In this document: positions 34,102-44,947 of the stretch, piece after piece
Layout of the letters: each line of letters begins with the position of its first letter
How positions within the stretch are numbered: the first letter of the stretch is position 1
Assembly (NCBI GenBank): GCA_017302635.1
Contig: JAFLCX010000003.1
Span: forward strand, 124,001-188,000
Direction of reading: 5' to 3'
DNA length: 64,000 nucleotides
From: Hyphomicrobiales bacterium
GTDB lineage: Bacteria > Pseudomonadota > Alphaproteobacteria > Rhizobiales > Beijerinckiaceae
Notes under the pieces: generated by a model
Told to the model about the DNA's origin: nothing
What the model saw: only the letters and a program-made list of their open reading frames with translations
Databases searched by the model: none
Translations under genes and position numbers: made by a program

Positions 34102-35750
34102 TCATTTAGCCCCGAAAACATCGAGCCGGAACAGCGTGGTCGCGATGATGATAGGAACAAGAATGATAGAGACCAGAACGAGGCCGTAGGCCGAGGCCTG
34201 TGCCATCAGGCCGGAATCAATCAGTCGGAAGATCTGGATCGGCAAGGTTTCCCGGCCACCGGAATAGACCACGATAGACGCAGAGAGCTCGGCAACGGTC
34301 GTCGTCCAGACCAGAACGCCGGCTGCTGCAATGGCGGGAACCATCAACGGCAGGACCACCGCCACGAAGCTCCTCAGGGGTGGCACGCCAAGGCTGATCG
34401 AGGCCTCCTCGATTGAATTCGGAATGTTGTAGAGCGTCGAGGACGCGTTGCGGACACCAAAGGGCAAGCGACGAATGAGATAGGCCAGGACGATGATCGC
34501 CGCCGTGCCGGTCAGCGACAGCCAGCCCTGATTGAACGACATCACAAGTCCAATCCCGATAACCGTGCCGGACAAGGCCAATGGCAGGGCCGCGAGATAG
34601 TCGATCGCTGGTGTCAGGATGTTCCGCTTCTTCACAAGCATGTAGCTCACGCCCGTTGAAAAGATCAAGCTCAAGGCCGTGGCTACGCCTGCATAAATCA
34701 GCGTGTTGATGATTGGATCGGGCGCGTTGATCAACACGCGCTCGACATTGGCAGTTGTCCACTCGCCCCAGCGCATCACAGGTCCTCGCGCCCGGGTGAA
34801 GGCACCTGCGATAACACTCGCCAGCGGAAGGAGCGAAATGAGCACAACAACGGTCGCTGCACCTGCCAGCGCGAGCGCCGGCGCACCACGGATATCTGCC
34901 GCCTTGGCGCCTCGTCCGAGGGTGATTTCGTAGCGGCCACGCGAGAGAATGAAGCGCTGGAGAAAAAGGGCCAGTGCCACGATGCCGATCGAGACCGAGG
35001 CCAGGGTTGATTGCATGACCGGATCGTTGCCGATCTCGGAGACAAAGGTCTGGTAGGTGATGACGGAGAGCAGCTCCACCTTGTGCCCAAGGATGGTTGC
35101 TACGGCGAAATTGCCGACAACCAGCGTGAAGACCAGCAAGGCACTGGCCAGGACTGCCGGAAGGACAACGGGCAGCATCACATCCAGCCGCGCCCGGCCT
35201 GGTGAAGCACCGAGGCTTTGCGCGGCCTGTTCCAGTTGGTGATCGAACCCGCGAATGGCCGCGAGCGTGCCCATGTAGATGTAAGTGTAGTAGATGAAGG
35301 TCATCACGATAATGAGGCCAGACCAACCATAGAAGCTCGGGATCGGAATACCCCACCCGCCGAGCGTACGGGTGATGAGCCCGTTATTCCCCAGCATCAT
35401 CAACCAGGTCTGCGCCGCGATCACTTCGGGAACGATCAGCGTCGTCAGCGGCAAGATGGCGATCAGCGCCTTGCCGGGGAAGCGGAAGCGCGCCGTGACA
35501 TAGGCCAGCGGCACGCCAATCAAGATGGTCGTCAGCGTAACCACAAGACCGAGCAACACTGTATTTCCGACGGCGCGCAGGTACTTGGGCTCTGCAAACA
35601 GCACCTGCCATCCACTGCGCCCATCCGCGCGGGCTGCACCGAAGCTCGAGGCCAGCACATTGATAAGCGGATAGAGAATGATTACGCAGAGAGCGACCAG
35701 CGCTGCCAGCGACAACCAGAACCAAATGCCGCCTTCGAACGGTCGGCGGC

Positions 35751-35754
<4 letters not shown>
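34102..35754 (-). CDS. ABC transporter permease, fused double-domain FbpB/AfuB type
   Basis: Inner-membrane permease of 550 residues made of two BPD_transp_1 domains in tandem (about residues 60-270 and 335-540), as in FbpB/AfuB. Each half has its ATPase-coupling loop: LEQAAQSLGASPGRARLDVMLP in the first and IEEASISLGVPPLRSFVAVVLP in the second. About twelve hydrophobic segments are visible. The start overlaps the ATPase stop by 4 bp, and the receptor gene follows. Confidence 0.92.
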
Positions 35755-36860
<1,106 letters not shown>

Positions 36861-37136
36861 ACACTATGGTCAATGAAACACGCGTGGTTGCGCCTGCTCG
36901 CGCGCCTCTCGCGACGAGACATCAAATTGCGGCAGACAGACGCTTTCGCGACGCGAGGGAGAAAGCCTCACCCATGATGAATACCTACCGACGGCAGCTT
37001 TGCGCCGCCGAAGTGGTCGTTCAAATTCATTCCTCAGATGCCGAAAAACGGACATTTTACTGCACCATCAGAATAAAGGCGCCGTTCTGGGGGCAGCCGA
37101 ATTGACCACTCGTCCATGGCCAAACCGGTCATGCAA
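36861..37136. other. Intergenic region upstream of the ABC operon
   Basis: The region holds the 5' control area of the ABC operon. I see no gene, palindrome or repeat that I can support in its 276 bases. Confidence 0.4.
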
Positions 37137-37574
37137 TCAGCTCGCCGTAAGCACGCATTCCATTGCCGCTGCGATGAGTTGGATGTCATGCTCATCGAGC
37201 TCGAAAAGGCCAAATCGGAGCTTGTAACCCCAATTCGCGCCCTGTGTGGCAAAGTGGAGGTCGGGGAGGAGCGGACGGATTGGCGCTTCGTGCGCCGGGA
37301 GCCATAGGACGTCACGACGGAACGGTTTGAACCCGTTTCCCATGACGCCCTGGTAAGGCTCGCGATCTGCGACAATCCCGATCGCTGTGAAGGACTGGAA
37401 GCCATCCGCCGCGCGGAAAACCTCGGTCGCCGAGTAGTAGACCACCCGGTCTCCCGGCTTCACGCGGCGGAGCGGCGCGGCCTTGCCGTGGTTCACCTGC
37501 ATGAAGCCTTGGCTTCGGCCAATCCGCACATGCTCGGCCGAGGCGACCGCGAGCCAGTTCCCGATCCCGCTCAT
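37137..37574 (-). CDS. EVE domain protein
   Basis: Protein of 145 residues from ATG 37574, one base after the stop of the VOC gene (TGACATG). It matches the EVE/PUA-like fold: [19 protein letters not shown] at the N-terminus, the [10 protein letters not shown] strand and the [17 protein letters not shown] strand. EVE domains bind modified bases in nucleic acids, for example 5-methylcytosine derivatives. Here it is a stand-alone domain with a VOC protein and a tautomerase upstream, so its ligand is open. No restriction-type nuclease is attached. Confidence 0.85.
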   Translation of the reverse strand: MSGIGNWLAVASAEHVRIGRSQGFMQVNHGKAAPLRRVKPGDRVVYYSATEVFRAADGFQSFTAIGIVADREPYQGVMGNGFKPFRRDVLWLPAHEAPIRPLLPDLHFATQGANWGYKLRFGLFELDEHDIQLIAAAMECVLTAS

Positions 37575-37575
37575 G

Positions 37576-37947
37576 TCAGGGGCCTTCCGGTGCAAGAACC
37601 CGGATGCGGTGCCCATCGGGATCCATGGCCGTGAATGTATGGCCGAAATCCATCCGCGTCGGCTCCTGCGCGATGCGGATTCCTCGGCTGGCCCAGCTGG
37701 CATGGGTGGTATGGACGGCTCTGGCATCGGCGACCGTGAGCGCGATCTCGCTGGCACCGGAGAGCCCGACCGGAGCTGGCTCAACGCCTTCGCGCTTCCA
37801 GAGGCCGAGCATCACATCATGCCGGAGCGGCAGCATCGCGAAGGTCGGGGATGCCTCGACCGGCGTGTGCCCCAGCAAATCGGTATAGAATGCTGCACTC
37901 TTGCCGGGGTCGGCCACATAGAGGAGCACGAAGCTGAAATCAGTCAT
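37576..37947 (-). CDS. VOC family protein (glyoxalase/bleomycin-resistance fold)
   Basis: Small vicinal-oxygen-chelate protein of 123 residues from ATG 37947, with AGGAAGGA upstream. Two beta-alpha-beta-beta-beta modules are visible: [21 protein letters not shown] and, in the second half, [16 protein letters not shown] ending in [17 protein letters not shown]. That last motif is typical of PhnB/glyoxalase-like members. The function may be isomerase, lyase or antibiotic sequestration. It is flanked by EVE and tautomerase genes on the same strand. Confidence 0.87.
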   Translation of the reverse strand: MTDFSFVLLYVADPGKSAAFYTDLLGHTPVEASPTFAMLPLRHDVMLGLWKREGVEPAPVGLSGASEIALTVADARAVHTTHASWASRGIRIAQEPTRMDFGHTFTAMDPDGHRIRVLAPEGP

Positions 37948-37982
37948 GGGCTTTTTTCCTTCCTGGGGTGAGCAGCGGCGGA

Positions 37983-38393
37983 TCACGCCGCCTTCTGGAT
38001 TGTCTTGGCAATGAAGCGGAATTCCTGCGTGCGGCCGCCATAGCCCCAGGTGCTCGCCGGCACCTCGTGGGCTGTGATGTAGCTGGCCTCGTGAACGGGG
38101 CCGATCAGTTCCACCATTCTCGTAAACACGGCGTCGATGTAGGCGGCGATCTCAGCCTTGGTGTTGGTGCCGGCGGTCACCTCGATGTCGAGCGCAAAGC
38201 TTGCAAGGTCTGTTTCGGACAATCTCCGCCCGCCGACAAACCATCGGTCTGGGTCGATACACTGAATCACCACGGCTGTGAGAGCGCGATCCTTGTGCAG
38301 AAGGCGTCCGGTGAGTTCCGTCAGCGCGACCGCGACCGCATTCGGCGTGGATTCGTCGGGGGATGTGGTCAGCAGGACTTTGAGAACCGGCAT
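37983..38393 (-). CDS. Tautomerase family protein
   Basis: Protein of 136 residues from ATG 38393. It starts MPVLKVLLTTSPDES, placing Pro at position 2 as the expected catalytic N-terminal proline after Met removal. The first half ends VVIQCIDPDRWFVGG and the second half begins LASFALDIEVTAGTNTKAE, the two beta-alpha-beta units of a fused 4-OT-like trimer. It is divergent from a LysR regulator gene, with the promoter region between them. The substrate is unknown, probably a keto-enol acid. Confidence 0.82.
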   Translation of the reverse strand: MPVLKVLLTTSPDESTPNAVAVALTELTGRLLHKDRALTAVVIQCIDPDRWFVGGRRLSETDLASFALDIEVTAGTNTKAEIAAYIDAVFTRMVELIGPVHEASYITAHEVPASTWGYGGRTQEFRFIAKTIQKAA

Positions 38394-38492
38394 CGTTGCT
38401 CTCCGGATGGGCCAGTGGCGCTCTGGCCGCGCCGCCACGCCATAAAGGCGGGCATCGGCACTATGCCCTCTTTGAAAATCAGTAAAATCGAA

Positions 38493-38520
38493 TTGTTATG
38501 GATTTAAATTTTGATATAAT
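38493..38520 (+). promoter_or_regulatory. Sigma-70-like promoter of the LysR gene
   Basis: TTGTTA (38493-38498) and TATAAT (38515-38520) are separated by 16 bases in an AT-rich island. Transcription would begin about 6-8 bases downstream, at or just after the ATG at 38524. The mRNA may therefore be leaderless, or translation may begin at the second ATG at 38527. Confidence 0.55.
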
Positions 38521-38523
38521 TGA

Positions 38524-39381
38524 ATGATGAGGCATTTCGATCCTGATCTCCTCCAAACGCTCGTGACCTTCGCTGATGCCGGATCGCTAGTCCGGACAGC
38601 CGCGATCGTCGGGCGAACGCCGTCTGCCGTGACAGCGCAGATGCAGCGGCTGGAGGACGCCGCGGGTACACCCTTGCTGGAAGCGCAGGGGCGTGGCCGG
38701 ATTCTCACGGAGGCCGGCTTGCTGCTGGTTGGCCACGCGCGGCGCATTTTGGCCGCGCATAACGATGCCTGGCTGAGTGTGACGGGCGTGGCGGCGGATG
38801 GGCGGATCGGGCTGGGCGTGACACAGGATTTCGCCGACTCGGATTTGCCGGTGCTCCTCAACCGGTTTGTGCGCTTCCATCCGCGCATCCGCATCGAGTT
38901 GCGGGTCGGGCGATCCTCGGAATTGGCCGTGCAACTGAAAGAGGGCCAGATCGATCTCAAGGTCGCGATGCGCGGTGCGGATGTGGGCGACGAGCGCGCC
39001 GTATTCTCCGAGCCGATGTGTTGGCTATGGGCGGCTGAGGGCCTTGTCGTCTCGACGGAAGAGCTTCCGCTAGCGCTCCTGGATGCACCTTGCGGATTTC
39101 GCAACGCCGCCCTGGATTCGCTGGAGCGTGTAGGACGCCCCTATAGGATCGCTGCCACGAGCACGAGCCTATCCGGCGTACGCGCAGCTGTGCGTGGTGG
39201 GATTGCCGTCACAGCCCGCACTGCACGGTGGCAGAGTCAGGATATCGTTGAGATCCCCTCTCAGTTGCGCCTTCCAACGCTACCGAAGGCTGAGTTCGCA
39301 ATCACCACTCGAAGTGGCAGCGAGGGCGTGGTGCTGCGACTGGCCGATGTTCTGGCCGAGGGCCTCGGCCGACCGGGATAA
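38524..39381 (+). CDS. LysR family transcriptional regulator
   Basis: Regulator of 285 residues (ATG 38524 or the adjacent ATG 38527). The helix-turn-helix is LQTLVTFADAGSLVRTAAIVGRTPSAVTAQMQRLEDAAG, with the recognition helix TPSAVTAQMQRL. The ligand domain begins near residue 90 (IGLGVTQDFADSDLPVLLNRF). It is divergent from the tautomerase-VOC-EVE operon and is its likely regulator. A near-consensus promoter lies directly before it. Confidence 0.92.
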   Translation: MMRHFDPDLLQTLVTFADAGSLVRTAAIVGRTPSAVTAQMQRLEDAAGTPLLEAQGRGRILTEAGLLLVGHARRILAAHNDAWLSVTGVAADGRIGLGVTQDFADSDLPVLLNRFVRFHPRIRIELRVGRSSELAVQLKEGQIDLKVAMRGADVGDERAVFSEPMCWLWAAEGLVVSTEELPLALLDAPCGFRNAALDSLERVGRPYRIAATSTSLSGVRAAVRGGIAVTARTARWQSQDIVEIPSQLRLPTLPKAEFAITTRSGSEGVVLRLADVLAEGLGRPG

Positions 39382-39454
39382 AAGTGCTGGAAACTGCTGG
39401 TGGCGGCTCAGCCGAGGATGTCCTGCTCTTACGGAATGAAGCGCCTCTCTTTTT

Positions 39455-39530
39455 TGGGCGGCTTCGCGCCCCATTGCGATCGATTGCGGCCTCAAGAGGG
39501 GCGCCCAAAAGCGGACGTTCGCAGCGTCTG
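39455..39530. repeat. Dispersed intergenic repeat, full copy with palindromic arms
   Basis: TTGGGCGGCTTCGCGCCCC, then CATTGCGATCGATTGCGG, then GGGGCGCCCAAAAGCGGACGTTCGC. The arms TTTGGGCGGC and GGGGCGCCCAAA can pair, giving a long hairpin. Shorter copies lie at 27526, 45421 and 52896. The rest of the 39382-39728 gap holds no gene that I can support. Confidence 0.6.
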
Positions 39531-39728
39531 GAAAACTCGGATGAAACTCTTTTGGCTTCCCGGAAGCCTGCTTCCCATTTTTTGGGCAAGGAGGCCCCGC
39601 GCAGCACGCTAACCATCGGATGCGTCAGACTGTTTGATTTTCAAAAGAAGGTGCGGCTAGTTTACCCAAGCATCCGAGTGCCCGGCTGAAATGCACACTT
39701 CGGAAGGCGTGTGCCGGAGGAGATAAGT

Positions 39729-42700
39729 ATGATCTTTGCAAGGAGTTCTACATTGCTTGTCTATCCGCCCGCTTCGGCAATCCGCTTTGCTTGTATCGGT
39801 CTCGCTGGGGCAATCGTGGCATCGCACCCAGCTTCTGCGCAGAACGCCTCTGCGCCGATCTTAATAGCGCAGGCGCCCTCAGCCGATCTCGAGTATCTCT
39901 GGCGGCACAATGCGTCGATCATGCGATTGGAACGTTCCGGCGATCGCGTGCGGATCATCTACCATGAAGTCGCTGCGCGCCTTTCGCCCACGATCGAAGA
40001 GGGCATGACGCTTTTTGAAGGCCGCGTGAGCGATGGCTCGATCGTAGGTGAAGCGGTCGTCTTCAAGCGGGGTTGCACGCCAGCGCCCTATCGCGTGCGC
40101 GGCCAGATCGCCGATATCCGTCGCACTGGGCAATTGACACTGGCGGGGCCCTCACCCCGTCGAGCGTCCGGGGGTTGCGGGGTTCTAGGCCTCAACGCGG
40201 ACAGCCCCAACGCGCGACTTGTATTCTCGCCGTTAGGTGGCGTACGTGGCCTCGCCACCGCCTTTCCGGAGTCTGGCGGTGCAGACACAGCCGCAGCGCT
40301 CGCACCGGCAGCTGCCTCGCCGGCATCAGTTGCAGAGCGCTCTGCCGCGCCGGTTGACGGGACTTTGCTCCGTGCCGAGGCAACATCCGAAATCCTTACG
40401 CCGGACATCGCCAATGCCGAGGCGCTGAAAGAAGGTGCGCGCCTGAGCTATGAACTTTTTCGGCGAGCGGTAAAGGCCCGACCTGAGATCCTCGATAGTC
40501 GGCTCCAGGGCGCACTTTCTGCATTTGGCGGATTTCGTACAACACCGGATCTCTCACACCGCTACGGCGCACTGAAGACGCGTTTTTCTAGCAGTAATGA
40601 GTTCGAGCGGGAGGCAGCAGCGCGTGAAGCGCGCGCCCTTTTCCTTGAGGACGCAACCGACGATGCACTCGTCTTCGATCTTCGCGTCGATATCATGTTA
40701 GCACCCTATTCAGTTAATGCCGGAGGATTTCCGCTGCTCTCAACGAGTCTTGGAAGGCCGGACGCAAGTCTTGAACTTGGCGCGCGTCGTGGTGTGACAA
40801 TGGATGAGAACCACAACCTCGAGGTCGATCTCGCCCCTTGGACAATCCCGACTGTCCTACCAATGACTCGCGAAGGTGCCGAGGCGATTGTTCGGCAGAT
40901 GGGCAGCAACCGACGCGTCAGCGTCGTCCGGAGGATCGCAGTCATGAGGGGCGGCGTAAGCGCCGTTGGAGATCAACCGCCGGCGGCGAAAGGTCGTGTG
41001 CTGTTCGCCCGCGTGCATTCGCAGCCGCCGTCTGGTGATCGGGATGGCCTTGGTCCAGTCCTTGGAGAACTGCCATTGACTACTCCGCCAGCGTGGCAAA
41101 GTGCGCGCAGCGCCGTCGTCGCGGCGCTAGATGGGCTTGCACTGGTTGAAGGCGCACCAGCCTTGCTAATCGGAGAAGGCCCGGGGACTGTTGACGGGAC
41201 CAGTCGGTATGAGGCGCTGCGTCGCCTCACGCTTCTGCTGGCACTGAAGGCGAATAACGAGCTATTGCTTGAACCGAACTTGGCGGAACTGTACGCGCCA
41301 TTGGTCGGACGGCCGGCGGAACGGTTCGCAGAGATCGTGCGGTATTCCCCCACACACGTCGAGACGAAATGGCGAGGAGCAAACGAGATTGAACGGTCGG
41401 AAGCGCGCAGTGCTTTCGTCGCAACCTTCGGCCCCGAATTATTGCGCGCCGCACCAGATTTCCCGATCGAGATATCAGTCCTTCGCGGACTTGTTTTGCC
41501 CCAATACGACGTCAATGGCCGCGTTTTCATTTTCGCTGACCGCGGCTCGCCCAACCAATCGATACTAACCGGCGTCGGCAACGTATCGTTCCTAGCACCG
41601 AATCCGATCGAGATGCCGGAGCGCTGGGAAGTAGATTCCGATCGTGCTCGCGCAATGCTGACGCAACTCGGATCAATCGGCGGTGTCTCGGGGCAAAATA
41701 GGCTGATCACAATCGTGAACAGGGTCCGCATCGATGGGGCGAGGCGTCAGCAGAATGGGCGGTTCATTCTCGACCTGACACCAGCAAATACTAGTTTTGC
41801 AGTCTATGGCGGACGCCCAGAGCTTGTTCTGTCAGGCCGCGGTGTTCTTCTCGGTCAGATTACTCCCCCACCCGATGGATTCCCGAGCGCAGTGCCGGCT
41901 CCCGATGCGACACTTCGCTTCGACGCTGAACTGCCACGCCTGATCGCGGCGCAGTTCGGCAGCGGCCTTGTCACCACGCCCCAGTTTGCTGCCGAGTCAG
42001 CGCGGATTCGTCTTGCAAAAGAACGTTCGATCACACAACGCCGACCCGGCGCAGTTACTGATTGGCCACGGCATTTTCCAGCAACCACGTTGCGAGCTGA
42101 GCAGGACCTAAATCCGGAACAGCTTCAACGGTTCGCGAACTGGTCGCGCGCGCGCACTCAACAAGGCGTCTCAGCTTTCCAGATCAATACTGTTGTTGGA
42201 AGGCGGCAAGACGACATGTTCGGCTTCGATCTCGCTCGATCGCTAAGGGAAGCACTGGGTGCCGAAAGCGATTTTGCCGAAAGCAATGCGCCGTCGGCGA
42301 CCGTAAACTTGGCGCGCGCTTCGATCCGCGATGTTTTCCCAGATAGTTATGACTCTATGGTGCTGCCGGCGGGCCGCGGCCTGATCGCCGTCGCTGCCCT
42401 CCGAAATAACGATGCATGGGTATCTGTGGACGTGCCCCGCGCCAAGCTCAATCCTGGTGTTCCTCCGCGCGGGTCCATTGAGTTTTCGATCGTTGAACGC
42501 CGGCTTTGGCGCTCGCCGGAGGGCCTCCCGGTCCTGCACCTGCTGATCGAACCGCGGCGGCTTTTGGTGGAGCTTGTTGGTTTGCCACGCGTAGATATTG
42601 CTATCCCATCGACACCGCGAGCGGTAGCTGGTCAGCAGCCCGCCGGCCCCGCCTCGAAGCATGAGGTCCTTGGGATCAGGCTCGGAATGCCAATCGAAGA

Positions 42701-44123
42701 GGCCGTTCGTATCGCCCAGGCAGCCCTGCCCGGCGCCAAGCAGGAGCCCATGCCGCGCGGTGTGCGCTACAGTAGGTCATCAGGTCCAGATTGCGCCCGT
42801 GCCCGCGCCAGCAACGATGCCGCAGCGATCACTCGCGAATGCCAGAGATATGCCTCTTCGCGTTCGTTTGTCGTGCAACGCGAGGGGAACATCAACGATT
42901 CCCTCGACATCTATCACACGGAGGTTGCGGGCGTTGGCGACGTCGTTGTCATGGTCGAGCGAACGCTGGACGTTTCAAGCTCTGGTACCCCGCCACAGAT
43001 CCTTGATTTTGTTGAGGCTGAACTCGTCGATCGTTTGGGCCCGCCGACCGTGCCGGATCCCGGTCGCGGGCAGAACCGGCGTACGGCCTGGTTCTCGGAC
43101 CATTCCCGCCTGGAGATGCGACAATTCCTTGAAAACCTCGACAGGGACAACTGCCATTTCGTTCGCGAAGCGCACGGCCGACTCTCGTTTTATTCGAGCT
43201 TTCCGGCCTGTGGCTCAATTCTGTTGGTGACGCGCTATGCGACCACGGCCCATGTCCATCTTGTGGATACGGGCTTCGTCCGTCGTCGCGGCGCCGAGAT
43301 CGAGCGTGAGATCTCCGCACGTGCTCAAGCTGCCTCCACCCGCGTCGCACCGGCTATCGCCGCGCCGGCGCCAGCCTCGGCCACCAACGCAGCAGCATCG
43401 CCACGCCTCGATTCTGACGTCGTCGGTGTGACGCCGGGTATGACCTTGGACGAAGCAGAAAGGATCATCCAGGCCCATATGCCGGACGCCCGCCGCCTCC
43501 GTTTGCGCAACACCGGCCCAGGCGGTCAAATCGTCGCTTTCGGCCATGGCACGCTTTATATTCGCGAGGATGGTCGCGAGATCGTCGTCCTAATCACACA
43601 TCCCGTTGTCGATCCGCTGCGGGTTCTGGGAGTCGGGCGCTACCTCGCCGAGGACTATGACGCGGCTGGACTGGCAGCTCGCTTGATCGAAAAGTACAGC
43701 CTCATCGACTCATCCGACCGTGCCATGACACCAGTGGCCATGAGCCGCGCGCGCCTCAAAGGAGCCGAGGCGACGAACTCCTCATGTGAGATCAAGATCG
43801 GGCCCGCCGCCGGGCTCAGTCTCCTCGATCTACAAGGGCAGGCGGCAGCTGCTGAATTGAAGCTACCGATAACCGTGCGAGCGGAGGGCGCGGTCCAGCT
43901 CCAGCAGTTGGGATGGCCGGGTGTGTCGCATGCACCAGCTTCCAACCCTACCCTGATGGCACCTTGCGCCCACTCTGTGACGGCCTGGATGCCCACGCGG
44001 ACGGGCGTAGGTCAGGTATTGATCGTTTGGTCAGCAGACCTCGCCGGCTACGCTCGCGTTGTTGGGCAGGGAACTCCGGCGGCGCAGGGGGATGGGCCGC
44101 GCCCTGGAATCCCGCGGCTCTGA
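39729..44123 (+). CDS. Very large exported protein of unknown function, with two C-terminal repeat modules
   Basis: Protein of 1464 residues from ATG 39729 (GGAGGAG lies seven bases upstream). A signal peptide ends near residue 37 (AIVASHPASAQ). Residues 50-165 form a cysteine-containing beta-rich module (LEYLWRHNASIMRLERSGDR, a C near residue 113 and GGCGVLGLN). A long middle region without recognised domain follows. Two copies of a short alpha/beta module come next: KHEVLGIRLGMPIEEAVRIA at residue 977 and DVVGVTPGMTLDEAERIIQ at residue 1228. The sequence between them has several cysteines (DCARAR, ECQRY, NCHF, ACGS). The composition is normal for the genome. I recognise no family for the whole; a periplasmic or surface role is inferred. 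The stop is 4 bp from an IS end, so the original C-terminus could be cut. Confidence 0.8.
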   Translation: MIFARSSTLLVYPPASAIRFACIGLAGAIVASHPASAQNASAPILIAQAPSADLEYLWRHNASIMRLERSGDRVRIIYHEVAARLSPTIEEGMTLFEGRVSDGSIVGEAVVFKRGCTPAPYRVRGQIADIRRTGQLTLAGPSPRRASGGCGVLGLNADSPNARLVFSPLGGVRGLATAFPESGGADTAAALAPAAASPASVAERSAAPVDGTLLRAEATSEILTPDIANAEALKEGARLSYELFRRAVKARPEILDSRLQGALSAFGGFRTTPDLSHRYGALKTRFSSSNEFEREAAAREARALFLEDATDDALVFDLRVDIMLAPYSVNAGGFPLLSTSLGRPDASLELGARRGVTMDENHNLEVDLAPWTIPTVLPMTREGAEAIVRQMGSNRRVSVVRRIAVMRGGVSAVGDQPPAAKGRVLFARVHSQPPSGDRDGLGPVLGELPLTTPPAWQSARSAVVAALDGLALVEGAPALLIGEGPGTVDGTSRYEALRRLTLLLALKANNELLLEPNLAELYAPLVGRPAERFAEIVRYSPTHVETKWRGANEIERSEARSAFVATFGPELLRAAPDFPIEISVLRGLVLPQYDVNGRVFIFADRGSPNQSILTGVGNVSFLAPNPIEMPERWEVDSDRARAMLTQLGSIGGVSGQNRLITIVNRVRIDGARRQQNGRFILDLTPANTSFAVYGGRPELVLSGRGVLLGQITPPPDGFPSAVPAPDATLRFDAELPRLIAAQFGSGLVTTPQFAAESARIRLAKERSITQRRPGAVTDWPRHFPATTLRAEQDLNPEQLQRFANWSRARTQQGVSAFQINTVVGRRQDDMFGFDLARSLREALGAESDFAESNAPSATVNLARASIRDVFPDSYDSMVLPAGRGLIAVAALRNNDAWVSVDVPRAKLNPGVPPRGSIEFSIVERRLWRSPEGLPVLHLLIEPRRLLVELVGLPRVDIAIPSTPRAVAGQQPAGPASKHEVLGIRLGMPIEEAVRIAQAALPGAKQEPMPRGVRYSRSSGPDCARARASNDAAAITRECQRYASSRSFVVQREGNINDSLDIYHTEVAGVGDVVVMVERTLDVSSSGTPPQILDFVEAELVDRLGPPTVPDPGRGQNRRTAWFSDHSRLEMRQFLENLDRDNCHFVREAHGRLSFYSSFPACGSILLVTRYATTAHVHLVDTGFVRRRGAEIEREISARAQAASTRVAPAIAAPAPASATNAAASPRLDSDVVGVTPGMTLDEAERIIQAHMPDARRLRLRNTGPGGQIVAFGHGTLYIREDGREIVVLITHPVVDPLRVLGVGRYLAEDYDAAGLAARLIEKYSLIDSSDRAMTPVAMSRARLKGAEATNSSCEIKIGPAAGLSLLDLQGQAAAAELKLPITVRAEGAVQLQQLGWPGVSHAPASNPTLMAPCAHSVTAWMPTRTGVGQVLIVWSADLAGYARVVGQGTPAAQGDGPRPGIPRL

Positions 44124-44127
44124 ATCC

Positions 44128-44947
44128 AGCGTTGTCAGACGAACCAAAATAGTCTCGGAAAGCGCCCTACCCCAGCATTGATCAGGCCGCGCAAAGTTGG
44201 CGCCACTCGACGAGAGCAGCGGTGCGGCGTTCCTTGAAAATCTGTCTACGGATGAGAGTGCGCTCCTGGTTAAAGTGATTGTGGATTGAGCCATGAAAGG
44301 CGGCGAATTTCTGCAAACTTCGCATCCGCCGGAAGCGAAGCATCGCCCGCTCACGTCGTCGGAATGGTTGATGAGAGTTCTCGGCGCGGTTGTTCAACCA
44401 CCGGCCGACTTCCCGTTTGTCATTCGCACCGATGGCTTTCAAGGCCGCACCGTACGACGCCAGACGATCCGTAACGATCACTTCTACGACCCCATGGCGC
44501 CGAAGCGATTTCTTGAGGAATTTCAGTGCTGCTTTCTTGTCCCGGCGTTTGGTAACGAAGCTCTCGAGCACTTCACCCTCGTGATGGACGGCGCGCCAGA
44601 GGTAGTGTTTGACGCCGTTGATCTTCACGAAGACCTCGTCGAGGTGCCAGCGCCGATGGTGGAAATGACGCATCGCCTGCACCCGACTACGACGGATTTC
44701 GGCCGCGAAGATGGTGCCGAACCGGTTCCACCAATAGCGGACCGTTTCGTGCGTTATGTCGATGCCGCGCTCGTGGAGAAGATCCTCGACGTTCCGAAGC
44801 GAGAGCGGGTATCGAACATACATCATTACCGCGAGGCGGATGATCTCGGGACTGGTCTTGAAGTATCGGAAAATGCGGGCATGACTCATGGCATCGAGGG
44901 TAGCGGTCCGTGTTCCGACGGCAACCCGATTTTCCTCTGACAGTGCC
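44128..44947 (-). mobile_element. Complete IS6-family-type insertion sequence
   Basis: An 820-bp element bounded by imperfect inverted repeats: AGCGTTGTCAGA at 44128-44139 and, read inward from the other end, GGCACTGTCAGA ending at 44947. It holds one transposase gene. The flanking octamers (CTGAATCC and CGCCAGCC) do not match, so there is no target duplication. It touches the end of the large exported-protein gene and replaces the front of a MOSC gene, as expected if an adjacent deletion followed insertion. Fragments of relatives lie at 12494, 22681 and 32096. Confidence 0.85.
44182..44889 (-). CDS. IS6-family transposase
   Basis: DDE transposase of 235 residues from ATG 44889, inside the element; the frame remains open upstream only by running into flanking DNA. 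The catalytic acids are Asp84 (RRWHLDEVFVKI), Asp141 (VIVTDRLASYG) and Glu170 (NNRAENSHQPFRRRE). The N-terminal helix-turn-helix-like region PEIIRLAVMMYVRYPLSLRNVEDLL is typical of the IS6 family. Length and motifs are intact, so it may be active. Confidence 0.92.
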   Translation of the reverse strand: MSHARIFRYFKTSPEIIRLAVMMYVRYPLSLRNVEDLLHERGIDITHETVRYWWNRFGTIFAAEIRRSRVQAMRHFHHRRWHLDEVFVKINGVKHYLWRAVHHEGEVLESFVTKRRDKKAALKFLKKSLRRHGVVEVIVTDRLASYGAALKAIGANDKREVGRWLNNRAENSHQPFRRRERAMLRFRRMRSLQKFAAFHGSIHNHFNQERTLIRRQIFKERRTAALVEWRQLCAA

